DNA of 64,000 nt from Annona cherimola. Its lineage: Eukaryota; Streptophyta; Magnoliopsida; Magnoliales; Annonaceae. The stretch covers positions 53,740,012 through 53,804,011 of the forward strand of contig CM059971.1 of assembly GCA_030490835.1 (NCBI GenBank), read 5' to 3'. Below the pieces are notes generated by a model. It was not told the origin of the DNA. It was given only the letters and a program-made list of their open reading frames with translations, and ran no database searches. Below, piece after piece: positions 43,778-53,674 of this stretch. Each line of letters opens with the position of its first letter. Position 1 is the stretch's first letter. The position numbers and the translations under genes were made by a program.

Positions 43778-45355
43778 TGTGATAACTTGCATTATCATGG
43801 CCCATTTCAGACTATTTTTGTGTGTTAGTCCAAGAGATTAGGTTTAGTTTGCATCCATTTAGCTAAAATTTCACTCGCTTTGCATTTTAGGAGCATTATG
43901 TAGTTTTTATGCATTTTTAGTATAAATTAGGCATGTTTAGTTCATTCATTTAGTTTCATTCATTTTTGCAGGAAGGACAGAAATTCACAGGCATGCGGGC
44001 GAGTCGAAGGCGAAACGGAGCAAAGTGAAGAAGCAGGTAGGCAGGCACCCAGGCGCCACCCCACATGCCTTAGCCAAAAGATCCAACATCTCACACCGCA
44101 AGAAGCTCCTAGTGAGTTGGTGCCTAGGCGCCGGCGTGGGGCGCCTAGGCACCACTTCAATAGTATACAGGCCTTCCAGAGAGCTTCCATACCACAAGGA
44201 CTCTAGGGAGTTGGCGCCCAGGCTCCATGGCACAAGTATGCAAGACATCCCGAAGGGTTTTTAAGTTACATAGCACACAGAGAGTTGGCACCCAGGCGCC
44301 GGCTAAGGGCGCCTAAGCGCTACTACGCATCTGTACACACGGGTTTCTATATGTGTGCTGCACACGCTACCCAATATAAATAGAAACCTGGGGATTCATG
44401 CGAGAGGGAGAGACCTGCTGTGGAGAAAAAGGAGGAAACCAAAGCTTCAAGGAAGGAGAGAAGAGCAAGTGGAGATCCAAGATATCACTGCAAATCCATT
44501 GAGTTTCATCTCCTCTTCTCATGTATCTCTTCCTATTTGTTATTCTCCTTGCTTGGGATGATTATTACTTGATTTTAATGGGAATTGAAGTCATGTTTAT
44601 GGGCTGAACCTTCCTATGGTGGGAGATATGTAGGATTTGAACTCATAGCTTATGATATTTGGTTTTCTTATGCTTGAACTAATAACACTGTTGTGTTGTG
44701 ACTTGTGTTACTTGAGATTACCCTCATATGTCATGCTTAATACGTTTACAAGCTTTGCAACCTTGTGGATTGATCGAATATTCAGATTCATGCTTGGAAA
44801 AGTGGGATTTGAATAAGATCCATATACGAGGCACAGGTTTTCCAGCTCTTGTTTGTGTTGGATGTTAATATGGATAGGAATATACCTATTAACCCTGTGT
44901 AATCTTGATTAGGTTATGTGGTTATCAATCTTACTTTACTTGTGTGCATGGGAACATAGCACATAACTAAAACTTGGTTATGTTTGTATATGTTGGAAGA
45001 CATATATGAATATGAATGAACCTAGATTAGTGATCTCTGCACAACTAACTTAATTGGAACCAAATAATATAGCTATGATTCAATGAATTCATATTCCCAC
45101 CTATCTTAATTATCTCAAGGCAATCTCAACAATATCCACCCCATTCTGGTCATTTACTACTTTTTTTAGTTTAGTTTAATTATTTAAAAGCAAACTCTCA
45201 TTTATTTTACCAATTCACTTAGACAATTGAGATTTAAGGTGCTAATCCATTTAACACAATCCTCGTGGGAACGATACTCTACTCACTCTTTATTATTTGA
45301 TCGACATGTATACTTGTATTAAAATGAGCATTTTAATAGACATATATGCGGTTCG
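43778..45355 (+). repeat. 3' LTR of Athila F, end missing
   Basis: Starts TGTGATAACTTGC, preceded by AATATTTAAGTTTAGCGA, a decayed form of the AAGTTTGGGGG polypurine tract. A TATA box TATAAATAG is at 44375-44383. GGCGCC palindromes lie at 44052, 44127, 44140, 44213, 44295 and 44309, all upstream of the TATA box. The CCTCGTGGGAACGATAC block near 45265 is typical of the R/U5 region of Athila LTRs. It breaks at about 45355 where SIRE sequence starts. Confidence 0.75.
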
Positions 45356-45375
45356 TCACCCTTTTTGTCAAGGCA

Positions 45376-46996
45376 TCAAAAAGGTATGTATGGGAAACGA
45401 GATTTATGAAATTGAAAGGCTAAGATGGGATAGGAGATGGGATAGGATGGAGGGATAGGATGGGTGCAGGCCGATGAGAATGGGGACGATGGAGCCTGAA
45501 TGGTGGGTTCAACTCTAATTGACTCGCCCCAATATGGGTTAAATTCTGGGAGGCTAGGAATGGGTCTACCACGACGACTGCCCGAGGCAAGTTTGTACCT
45601 TGTCGCTATCATCTCTTAATCCAACTTATCTTGTCGATTGTGCATTTCCATCAAAGCAATGTTTATGTTCCCCAACTCCTGTGATATCCGGCTCTCCATG
45701 TGTTGTAGATATTCTAAGATAGCCTTGGATGTGGACGGTTATTCTGAGGAGCAGGCGAAGTGATCGATTGCCCACGATCTATGAGGGGAACATGATCCAT
45801 GTGATATGGGTGATGCGGGAGCGAGAGGTGCTAGAGGTGGAGATGGAAAGTGGTCATGTCTAGGGATATCCTCCCCCTCAGGATGAGCGTCCGGGACTTC
45901 TGGTTGAACAGGAATGTCTTGGAACTAGTTTTCCACTCTCTCTCGTAGCCGTTCAACACAAAACACCTCCACATCAAATTTCATCTGAGTCAAGAGGGCA
46001 CGGTTGATGGCGTTGGTCGGTTTTAGTACTTCATACAGCTTATCCTCCAAGTCAACGTGGTAATAAGCCAAGATCTTGGTAATCCACGTGCCATATGGTA
46101 GAACGCCCCGTGGATTCTCTTTCTTCAGCTCATGAGCTTCCATCAATAGTTTGGGAAGATTAACCTTGACCTGGTTTGCCACCTTCCATAAGATTTCAGC
46201 CTCCTGTGGGTTGAGTTGATTCTGGCCGCCGCCTTTGGGGTAGATGCAGTGGGCAATCAACAGTTGTAGGACCCTTAGTCTTTGGGATAGGTCCATCTAA
46301 TGTAAAAACTTGACTCCTGGATGGTGTTTATTACTGTTTGTAAGCTGGTTGTACATATGAGTAAGGGTTTAGGAAGGGGTTTATCATCTCTAGGTACTCC
46401 TAGAATGTTGCCGATTCGATCAATGGCATTTCTTTTACTAGTTCCATGTTCGACCCCCAGATTTATTTCTACTCCCTTGACATAAGTATTTAAATAATCC
46501 TGATCCCATAGGTAATAAAATAACTTCATTAGATCAGGGTATATCCTGTCATCTGCTTTTAACAGCCCGGTCCATCCTTGGAAATCTAGTAATTCTTCAA
46601 TTCCAAACTCGTACTCTTACAAGAATTTAAAGTCTATAATTTTGGGCACAAAGGTCTTCCTTTCGTAGAAGTGCTGGTAAAACCTACTATGTTGACGTTC
46701 GGTTCTAAAATAGTCAACGACATTTTGAGAACTTGGCCTTGTTGAGTGGGGGTACCCTTTCTCTTTCCACCCAACTCAGAGTTGTCACTAGATTCCATAT
46801 TTTCCTCTTCTCTATGTGCAGAGGTGCATGGATTACCTTCATGGAACCTAACCCGTCAACCTGTAGACGCTATAGCCTCTTCCCAGACTCTCTTGGATAG
46901 GGTCCTTTGTCTTCGAGGCACATCCTCCCTTGTCTGTGATCTGGACGGTCTTGAAACGGGTAGTTTGCTAGGTTTGGAAATGGCATTGGGTGCCAT
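45376..46996 (-). pseudogene. Envelope-like ORF of element E, broken
   Basis: Homologue of the intact ORF at 3768-5363. The start MAPNAISKP is at 46996, and the PRRQRTLSKRVWEE stretch matches PRRTRTPSKRAREE of the intact copy. Recognisable blocks follow in several frames: YYLWDQDYLNTYVKGVE (46529-46275), LLIAHCIYPKGGGQNQLNP and LPYGTWITKIL (46296-45925), and the C-terminal tail (45612-45376). At least three frame changes and some stops separate them. It supports the MAP start used for the intact gene and shows that the protein is an old part of the family. Confidence 0.82.
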
Positions 46997-47177
46997 GGGT
47001 TTAGGGTAGCTAGATCTTAGCAGTATAAATGGGTATGGAAATTTGAGAAGAATCTAAGATGGAAATGAGAAAGAAGAGAAATGGGAGAGTTGAGAGAGTT
47101 GAGAGAAATGAAAATGAGGGAGTTGAGGGCGCCCCCGCCTCTTGTAGGCTCGGGGCAGCTGAAATGACGCCCCCGAA

Positions 47178-47246
47178 GGCGACTTCGAACTCTAATCGAA
47201 GTCGACTTCACTCATCTGAAGTCGACTTGGGATAAGTGGAGTCAAC
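47178..47246. promoter_or_regulatory. GTCGAC array of element E, partly decayed
   Basis: Sites at 47178 (GGCGAC, changed), 47201 (GTCGAC), 47221 (GTCGAC) and 47241 (GTCAAC, changed). The steps are 23, 20 and 20 bp. It has the same place and spacing as the array at 5660-5791. Confidence 0.65.
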
Positions 47247-47326
47247 TTGGCTCCTCCAACACAAGTTCAATACACTTTCTATTTTCTACTCCCCTTTTTT
47301 AATTTGCAAGATTTCATATGTCTAAA

Positions 47327-49151
47327 TTATGAATCAATATCAATCATACCCATATCATTCCTTATTGTGTAAAATGATTCTTTTGCTAATGGTTTGGTAA
47401 AAATATCTACAATTTGGTCCTCGGTTTTAACATAATCTAAGCAAATATCAAGATTTTCAACATGTTCTCTAATGAAATGATGTCTCATATCTATATGTTT
47501 AGTTCTAGAATGCAGTACAGGATTTTTAGTTAAACATATTACATTTGTATTGTTACATCTAATGGCTACATCTTTTTGTTCAATCCCAAAATCTTTAAGT
47601 TGTTGTTTCATCCAAAGCAGTTGGGCACAACAGCTCCCGACGGTAATACATTCGGCTTCCGCAGTAGATAAAGCAATACTAATTTTTTTCTTGAAAACCA
47701 TGAAACCATCATGTTTCCAAGAAACTGACATGTTCCATTAGTTCTCTTTCTATTTATTTTGTAACTGGAAAAATCCGCATCCAAGTAGCCGATTAGATCA
47801 AATGTTGAACCCTTTGGATACTATAGACCTAGATTAGTAGTGTTGATCAAATACCTAAAAATTCTTTTTACAGCTATTAAATGTGATTCTTTGGGACATG
47901 ATTGAAATCTAGAACACATACAAACACTGAATAAGATATCTAGTCTAGATGCAGTTAAATATAACAAAGATCCTATCATGCTTCTATACAACTTTTGTTC
48001 AACAAATTTACCTTTTTCATCCTTGTCAATTTTGATGGTTGAACTCTATGTCAAGAATTTTCTGAGATTATGCAGAGTGAGTTCGAAATGAGCATGATGG
48101 GTGAGCTAAGCTTCTTCCTTGGGTTGCAAATTAAGCAACTAACTGAAGACATCTTCATAAATCAGTCCAAATACATCAAAAACATGCTCAAAAAGTTTGG
48201 AATGTAAAATAACGAAGGGGCAAACATGCCCATGAGTTCAACCATCAAAATTGACATAGAGTTCAACCATGATGGTTAGAAATTAGTATATCTTTACTCT
48301 TATATTTGATAAACAGTGTGGTATCAACCCTTCCTCTTTGAAAATCGTGATCAATCAAAAATTTGCTTAATCTCTCATACCATGCTCTTGGAGCTTGTTT
48401 TAATCCATACAAAGCTTTGGTTTATTTATAAACAAATTTGGATTGATCTTTCTCTTCAAAAATAGGAGGTTGCTCAACATATACTTTCTCATTTAGATAT
48501 CCATTCAAAAATGCACTTTTCACATCCATTTGAAAATTTTAAAGTCCATGTGAGAAGCAAAAGCTAGCAGGATACGTATGGCTTCCAATCTAGCCACCAG
48601 AGCATATGATTCCTCAAAATAAATTCCTTCCTCTTGGGAATATCCTTTTGCTACAAGTCTGGCCTTGTTTCTCACTATAAGTCCACTTTCATCTAGTTTG
48701 TTCTTAAAAACTCATTTGGTACCAATGACAGTGCAATCCTTAGGTTTAGGAACTAGGTGTCATACTTGATTTCTTTCAAATTAATTTAGCTCTTCTTGCA
48801 TTGTCATAATCCAATTTTCATCATTAAGAGCTTGGTCAATTGAATTTAGTTCTATTTTAGACACAAAGGAAAAATCTCCACAAATGTTATGTCTAGATCT
48901 CCTTGTCTTACTCCTTCATATACATTGCCAATAAGTTGTTCAATTGGATGGTCATTTTTTAACTTTAAATTCATTGAAGTTTGTAAGAATCATTACCTTC
49001 ACTTACCTTTTCATCCATGGATTGCACTTGCTTCGTTTCTGATTCTCCTTATTGATCCAATTGTTGCTTTTCAGGATTCTTTGATGTTTCATCTATATCA
49101 CTTAGCTCATCCTTCTTTTTGGGATTAGGATTAAATTCATCAAATATAACA
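47327..49151 (-). pseudogene. pol: SIRE pol of element E, broken, with local inversion
   Basis: RNase H is the best kept part (47731-47327: [54 protein letters not shown]). The catalytic RCDN motif of the intact copy reads RCNN here, so an active-site Asp is lost. The RT part (47740-48720) has many shifts and lacks the YVDD block. An RT piece is inverted at 48047-48233. The 48720-49151 part matches the linker between integrase and RT. Not functional. Confidence 0.85.
48025..48255. repeat. Inverted RT segment bounded by a 22-bp inverted repeat
   Basis: Bases 48025-48046 and 48234-48255 are perfect reverse complements (22 bp). The 187 bp between them encode RT on the plus strand ([20 protein letters not shown]), while all flanking pol sequence reads on the minus strand. 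Confidence 0.88.
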
Positions 49152-49154
49152 TGT

Positions 49155-52100
49155 TGATGCGCACCAAGTGTTTGTCGTTAAGAGCACTGTGATCACCAGT
49201 TTAATTAAAATTAACCGAAACACATTAAAGCTACCACTATGCGGATAATAGTGTAGAATAATGGTGAGTCGGGTCGAATCCACAGAGAGGCTATATATTT
49301 TGAATTATTTTAAGCAAAAATAAAAGAGAAAAGTGAAAGAGGGTGTAGAGAAGAGAAAGAAAGAAATTAGAAAAAAAGAAATTAGAGAGAAAGGATAAGA
49401 AATTAGAGAGAGAGAGAAGAAAGGAGAATTAGAAAGAGAAAGAAAGAAGAGAGAGAAAGAAGATAAATAAGAGAAAGAAATTAGAGACAGAGAAAGGAAA
49501 GGAGAAATTGCAATTAACTAAAAATTAAATCTAAACTAGGACAGTAATTAAAAGACTACAGAAGTAAAAATTAATCTACGAAAACAAGAATGAAAATTGC
49601 ATTAAATGTAATTTGAAAATTACAATGCATAAAGCGGTAAATCCAGGCTAAATATTACAACTACAAAGCATTAAAGAAAACTATAATTAACAGAAAATTT
49701 ATTTACCCCAATTCTTGCTCGAAAAACCACTCTCTTTGAGAATCATTCCAAGCCCTTGGAGCTTTTTCTCACTTGGCAAAGGTCCCACCTAAATGGGCCC
49801 CACTTCAAGTGATGGGAGAGATGTTGTTTTGGGATGAGTGGAGGGACCCCTTTTATAGATGTGTGAGGGACCCTCCCTCCAATATGGAATCCGATGTGGG
49901 ATTCTCCGTTTCGTTGCCTGCCCTTCTATTCATCTAAACATTAACTTTCTTGCCACCGTCCTTGCGAATTCGGTTGTGGGCGAGCGGAGCTGCTGCGTAT
50001 TAGAACGGCTTTGATCGGCAATGGGTTCGGTAGCTATTTGTAAAAGGCTGGTCGACTGAATTTTGGCCGACAATAGAATTAATGGGAGAAGCTCGTGATT
50101 AAGAATGGAGCAGCATGTGTCAGTTGAAAATTTGGCCGGACAGATTTTCGTGGGTTTGAATTTCTTTTCTGCTGCTATTTGGTGGAAAATGGGGCTGCCA
50201 ATGGCCTGTCTAGGCCTGCTTGTTGAATTTTCAAAACTTGGAAATGGTGGTCATGGCTGGCTCTAGCTCTGATTTGGGGGCAATGGAGAATTCGGCCACT
50301 GGTTTGCAGTTGCCGTGATTTTAAGAATGACTGCAGTATTCTTTGAACGGCTGCTTTGGTGAGTAATTTCTGCTGTGAGTTTGGGGGAAGATGTATGCAG
50401 GATTTGAAGATGGAGCGGCAGTTGCTTCGAGTTTGGGGCTGTCGATCGGTCCATGTTTAAATCAAAGGGACAGCTAAAATTCTTGTTGCAACAGTTGGCT
50501 CGGTGGAATGGATTGTTGTAGGCAATTTGAGGGAGCTGGAAACGGTCGTTATCGGTCAGCTCGTCGATGAGCTCGTTGAGTGCGGGCGGTGCGGAAATAG
50601 GAGCAGACGGTCAGGGAGGTTCCCAAGGACGTAATCGAGGAATGGGTTTCTTCTGGGGTTGTCCAATTCGGGGTTGTGGGGCCAGATAAACGGTGCAAAA
50701 TGGAGGAAGAGGGCTTCGAGAAGACGATCGCTGCGGGAGGCGTCGATGTTGGTGAGGTGAGGAAGTGGAGGACATTTTCGAGTACGTTTTCGAGGACCTA
50801 ATCCGGGGCAGTAGAGAAGGAAGAAGACGAAGTACAAGAGGAGGAAGAGGAAGACGACGGATCCCAACCTTCGATGTTGCGGGTTTTGTTAGATCCAGTG
50901 CTGACGCAGTAGCAGCTGTTGGTGGTGCTGCCGCTGCCTAGATCTGGTACTTTCTCGGCATCGTCTTCGGACATGTCGCAGCGTTCTTCGGTCATTCTAC
51001 GGGTTGGATGGATCCATGAGTGTGGAAAGGGACGGACAAGGAGAGATGGGGAGATTGAGGGATTTTGATGAGATTGGGAAGAGAAATGGAAAGGGCTTGA
51101 GGGGAGATGAGAAATGAGATGGGGTGTGGTGGAAGATGCTGCTGACGGATGGCTGAATCATGGCTGCCTCTAATTGCTGAAATTAAAGGGTGCAGCTGCC
51201 GCTTCTGTCAGACGAATTTGAGAAGTGCCGATTGTAGTTGACAGTGGCAATTTTCTGCTGTTGTCTCTGGTGGTCAACAATGGCTGCTGGACTTGGTTCG
51301 TTTAAAAACAGAGGGCTGCTGATTTTTATTGCTGCCGGAATTGCTGAAATTAAAAGGGCACGGGCAGTTCTTGCTCTTTGCTTGGATTTTCGATTGCTGT
51401 CATGGCGTGGCTAAATGCTTCGACAGCCGGTAACTGAAGATACTGAGGCAGGTTTTGTGGATGGCAAGCAGAGATTGATGGCTTGCTCGGTGATTTCTTC
51501 AGTAAAGCCTTGGCTGCTCCTCTGCTCGGATTGTGCGGACAGATGGCTGGGTAAGGGCAACAGTTGGATTTTTTAATGAACGATGGTTGCTGGTTTTGCT
51601 GTTGCCCAAATCGAGCAGGTGCAAGGCTTGGTTTGGAACAGATGCCGGCTTGGATGAAAGTCGGATGGTGATCTTGTTAAGATCGCTGAGCCAAAACGGA
51701 CAGAAAATCCGTCACAGACAATGAAGTCGGCAGAAAAGAGAATACGGGGCTCCAAACATGCATCAACGACGGTCTTTGGAAACCTCCTGTCTGGCGGAAT
51801 GATCTGACGCTGCCCTGAAAATCCGAAGATGAACCATATTAGACAGGAATGGGATAAATCAGACAAGAAGACATTGGAGATGAGAACATGGCGATGTTGG
51901 AGCAGAATTCGACGGTGAGCCACCACAGAAGGAAGATCGGTGACGTGGCTGGCAAGGACTAGACGGCGCCATTGATGCTACGCTTTTGGGCATGGTGGAG
52001 CACCGAACCAAGCTGGGTTCATGCCCAGGTGGTGCACGATTGTTTGGTGTACCCGCAGGATATTTAAACACAAATTTAAATATTAATTCTTGGCTAAATA

Positions 52101-52510
52101 ATTTCGATAACATCATATATCTTCTTAATTTAATTTTTGGCTTCTTTGGTATTCATTTTATCAATTAATTTATTTTATCTAAAATTATTCTACTTCATTC
52201 CCCATATTTTAAAATATAGTTGTAGTTATATAAGTGTGATTTTCCCAATTAAATACTTTTATAAATTTGCCCAAATTATATTAACAGGCTAATACATATT
52301 TCAATGTTAAAATCTTCTAGCTTATTGGTTCATAATTTTATATTTTCAAAAAAATATTGCCAAATGACCCGTATTATAGCAAAATTAAAGATTTTATGAA
52401 AAATGTAATGTTTACAAAATTTTACATAAAATCTGCCTTTAATTAACATTTTACGCTCAAAAAGTGAGAATTTAATATCAAATTACCTGAAAATTTTTAG
52501 ACTTATCACA
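49155..52510 (-). repeat. 3' LTR of Athila G (3.36 kb)
   Basis: On the plus strand from TGATGCGCACCAAGTG to ACTTATCACA; on the minus strand it starts TGTGATAAGT. A TATA box CTATAAAAG (minus) is at 49850-49858. R/U5 (49155-49850) has a GA-rich run at about 49325-49510 and CTGTGGATTCGACCC on the minus strand. The U3 is 2.6 kb, long for the family, unusually GC-rich between about 49930 and 52040, and carries a captured host gene fragment (50729-50995). The other short ORFs in U3 show no recognisable product. Confidence 0.75.
50729..50995 (-). pseudogene. Captured N-terminus of an AFB4/AFB5-like auxin F-box gene
   Basis: On the minus strand from an ATG at 50995 the reading is MTEERCDMSEDD, a Ser/Thr/Cys-rich linker with STGSNKTRN, then APD, a TAG stop (50798-50800), and in the same frame VLENVLENVLHFLT and SRSDR. 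Plant AFB4/AFB5 proteins (auxin receptors in the TIR1 group) begin with an MSEDD-bearing leader and have PD-x-VLENVLENVL as the first F-box helix, so the match is specific. Homology fades at about 50729; the rest of the F-box and all leucine-rich repeats are missing. A CT-rich stretch upstream (50996 to about 51120) looks like the gene's 5' UTR. The stop would be CAG to TAG. It lies inside the U3 of an Athila LTR, so it was picked up by the element. Confidence 0.72.
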
Positions 52511-52524
52511 CCCCCCAACTTAAA
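52511..52524 (-). promoter_or_regulatory. Polypurine tract of Athila G
   Basis: The minus strand reads TTTAAGTTGGGGGG directly before the LTR start TGTGATAAGT. Confidence 0.88.
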
Positions 52525-53674
52525 TATTGCTAGTCCCTTAGCAATGTAAATAGTTTAATATAAAAATATTTTTTTTATTTCTATTATTATTATTTTTTTC
52601 TTTAATCATAATGTACTACTAATTTTATAAAGATCTAAGTGTACTACTAATAATGATAGTAGGCATTTAGAAGTAAATTTCTTTAGTGAACATGAGTAAA
52701 AATATCTCATGATGCATAAAAGAGTATATAGCATGTTTATTCGTGTACAAAAGAACAAATGGGCATTTGATAAATAAGTTATTTTCAGCTCATCCAATCT
52801 AAGCAACATTCATATCAAAATTATGGTAGTGACAGTTAATATATATATATATATATATATTTTTTAAAATTTTTTTCTTCATTTTTTTTCTTCTTTTTCT
52901 TTTTTTCTCCCCTCACCATATTTCAGGGTATCTGGGGATCTACAAAAATTTTATTATTATTATTTTTTTCTCCGCTTACCATATCTCAGGATATCTGGGG
53001 TTTTCCTCTTCTTCTCTTTTTTTTTCTTCCCTCACCGTATTTCAGGATATCTGGGGATATAAAAGATTTTTTTTTAACTAATAGCTATCAATTGCAATAA
53101 TATTAAAGGTTACTTGCTTGAATAAGAGAGAAAAATTATGTTATCATGGTGCCCTTAAAGTTCATTGGCGTGTAAGTGCAATCAGTGCTAATAAAATTTT
53201 AAAAACACCATGAAATTTTTTTTACAAATATGACTAATTCCAATTTGCTTCTTCGCTTACTACCAAGCATAGCAAGTGCACTTTGATTTATCTCTATGTT
53301 TCTTTAATATTTTCTATATATATATGATAATAATTTTTATTTTTATTTTTATTTTTATTATTTTATTATTATAATTTTTTTTTAGAAATATATATATATG
53401 TTTTTATCAAGTTAAACAAATCAGCCCCCCAACTTAAATATTGTTATAATCATGCACAAAATATAAATTTATTAAGATAGGATAGCAGGCAAGGAGACAA
53501 CCTGGGGTGTAATTTTGTAATTGAACAATGCAATTGTTGATTTATCAACAATATTCCTCTGCAACAAAATATTCTTTTCCTGCAATAAGAAAAAAAACAT
53601 ATATGGAAAATATTGGGTTGCCTCCCAATCAGTGCTAAGTTTAACGTCTTCAGCCAGACCTTGTGAAGTTTCGA
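52525..53674 (-). other. Athila G 3' UTR
   Basis: No gene. It holds an (AT)n run (about 52837-52862), three copies of the CCATATTTCAGG-TATCTGGGG motif (about 52911, 52974 and 53028), the internal tract CAATATTTAAGTTGGGGGG on the minus strand (53424-53445), and the GGGAGGCAACCCAAT block (53611-53625, minus) just after the pol stop. Confidence 0.7.
53424..53445 (-). promoter_or_regulatory. Internal polypurine-like tract of Athila G
   Basis: The minus strand repeats almost word for word the terminal tract (CAATATTTAAGTTGGGGGG), but 0.9 kb upstream of the LTR and followed by CTGATTTG instead of an LTR start. Confidence 0.65.

Larger units (their letters stand above)
35571..45355 (+). mobile_element. 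Athila-type gypsy element F, truncated and without pol
   Basis: Plus strand. It starts inside gag at the junction with LTR Q, passes directly into the 3' UTR, is interrupted by solo LTR D (38765-43680), and ends in a 3' LTR (43778-45355) whose last part is lost at the junction with element E. Protease, RT and integrase are all absent. The Athila assignment rests on the gag zinc finger and SSLEDIFMQFM motif, the GGGAGGCAACCC block after the last ORF, and the LTR start TGTGATAACTTGCATTATC. Confidence 0.8.
45356..49154 (-). mobile_element. Truncated SIRE-type copia element E
   Basis: Minus strand remnant without LTRs. In element order it keeps the end of the integrase region, RT, RNase H, the pol/env spacer and the envelope-like ORF, all with stops and shifts. 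It begins at CCCTTTTTGTCAAGGCATCAAAAAGG, matching 3754 onward of the complete element, so the 3' UTR edge and 3' LTR are lost. It ends at 49154, where Athila G starts (matches about 7650 of the complete element). The gag half is not in the window. Confidence 0.85.

Noticed and set aside
50556..50728. Continuation of the F-box gene downstream of 50729
   Set aside because: None of the three frames resembles the AFB F-box or leucine-rich repeats, so I limited the call to the first part.
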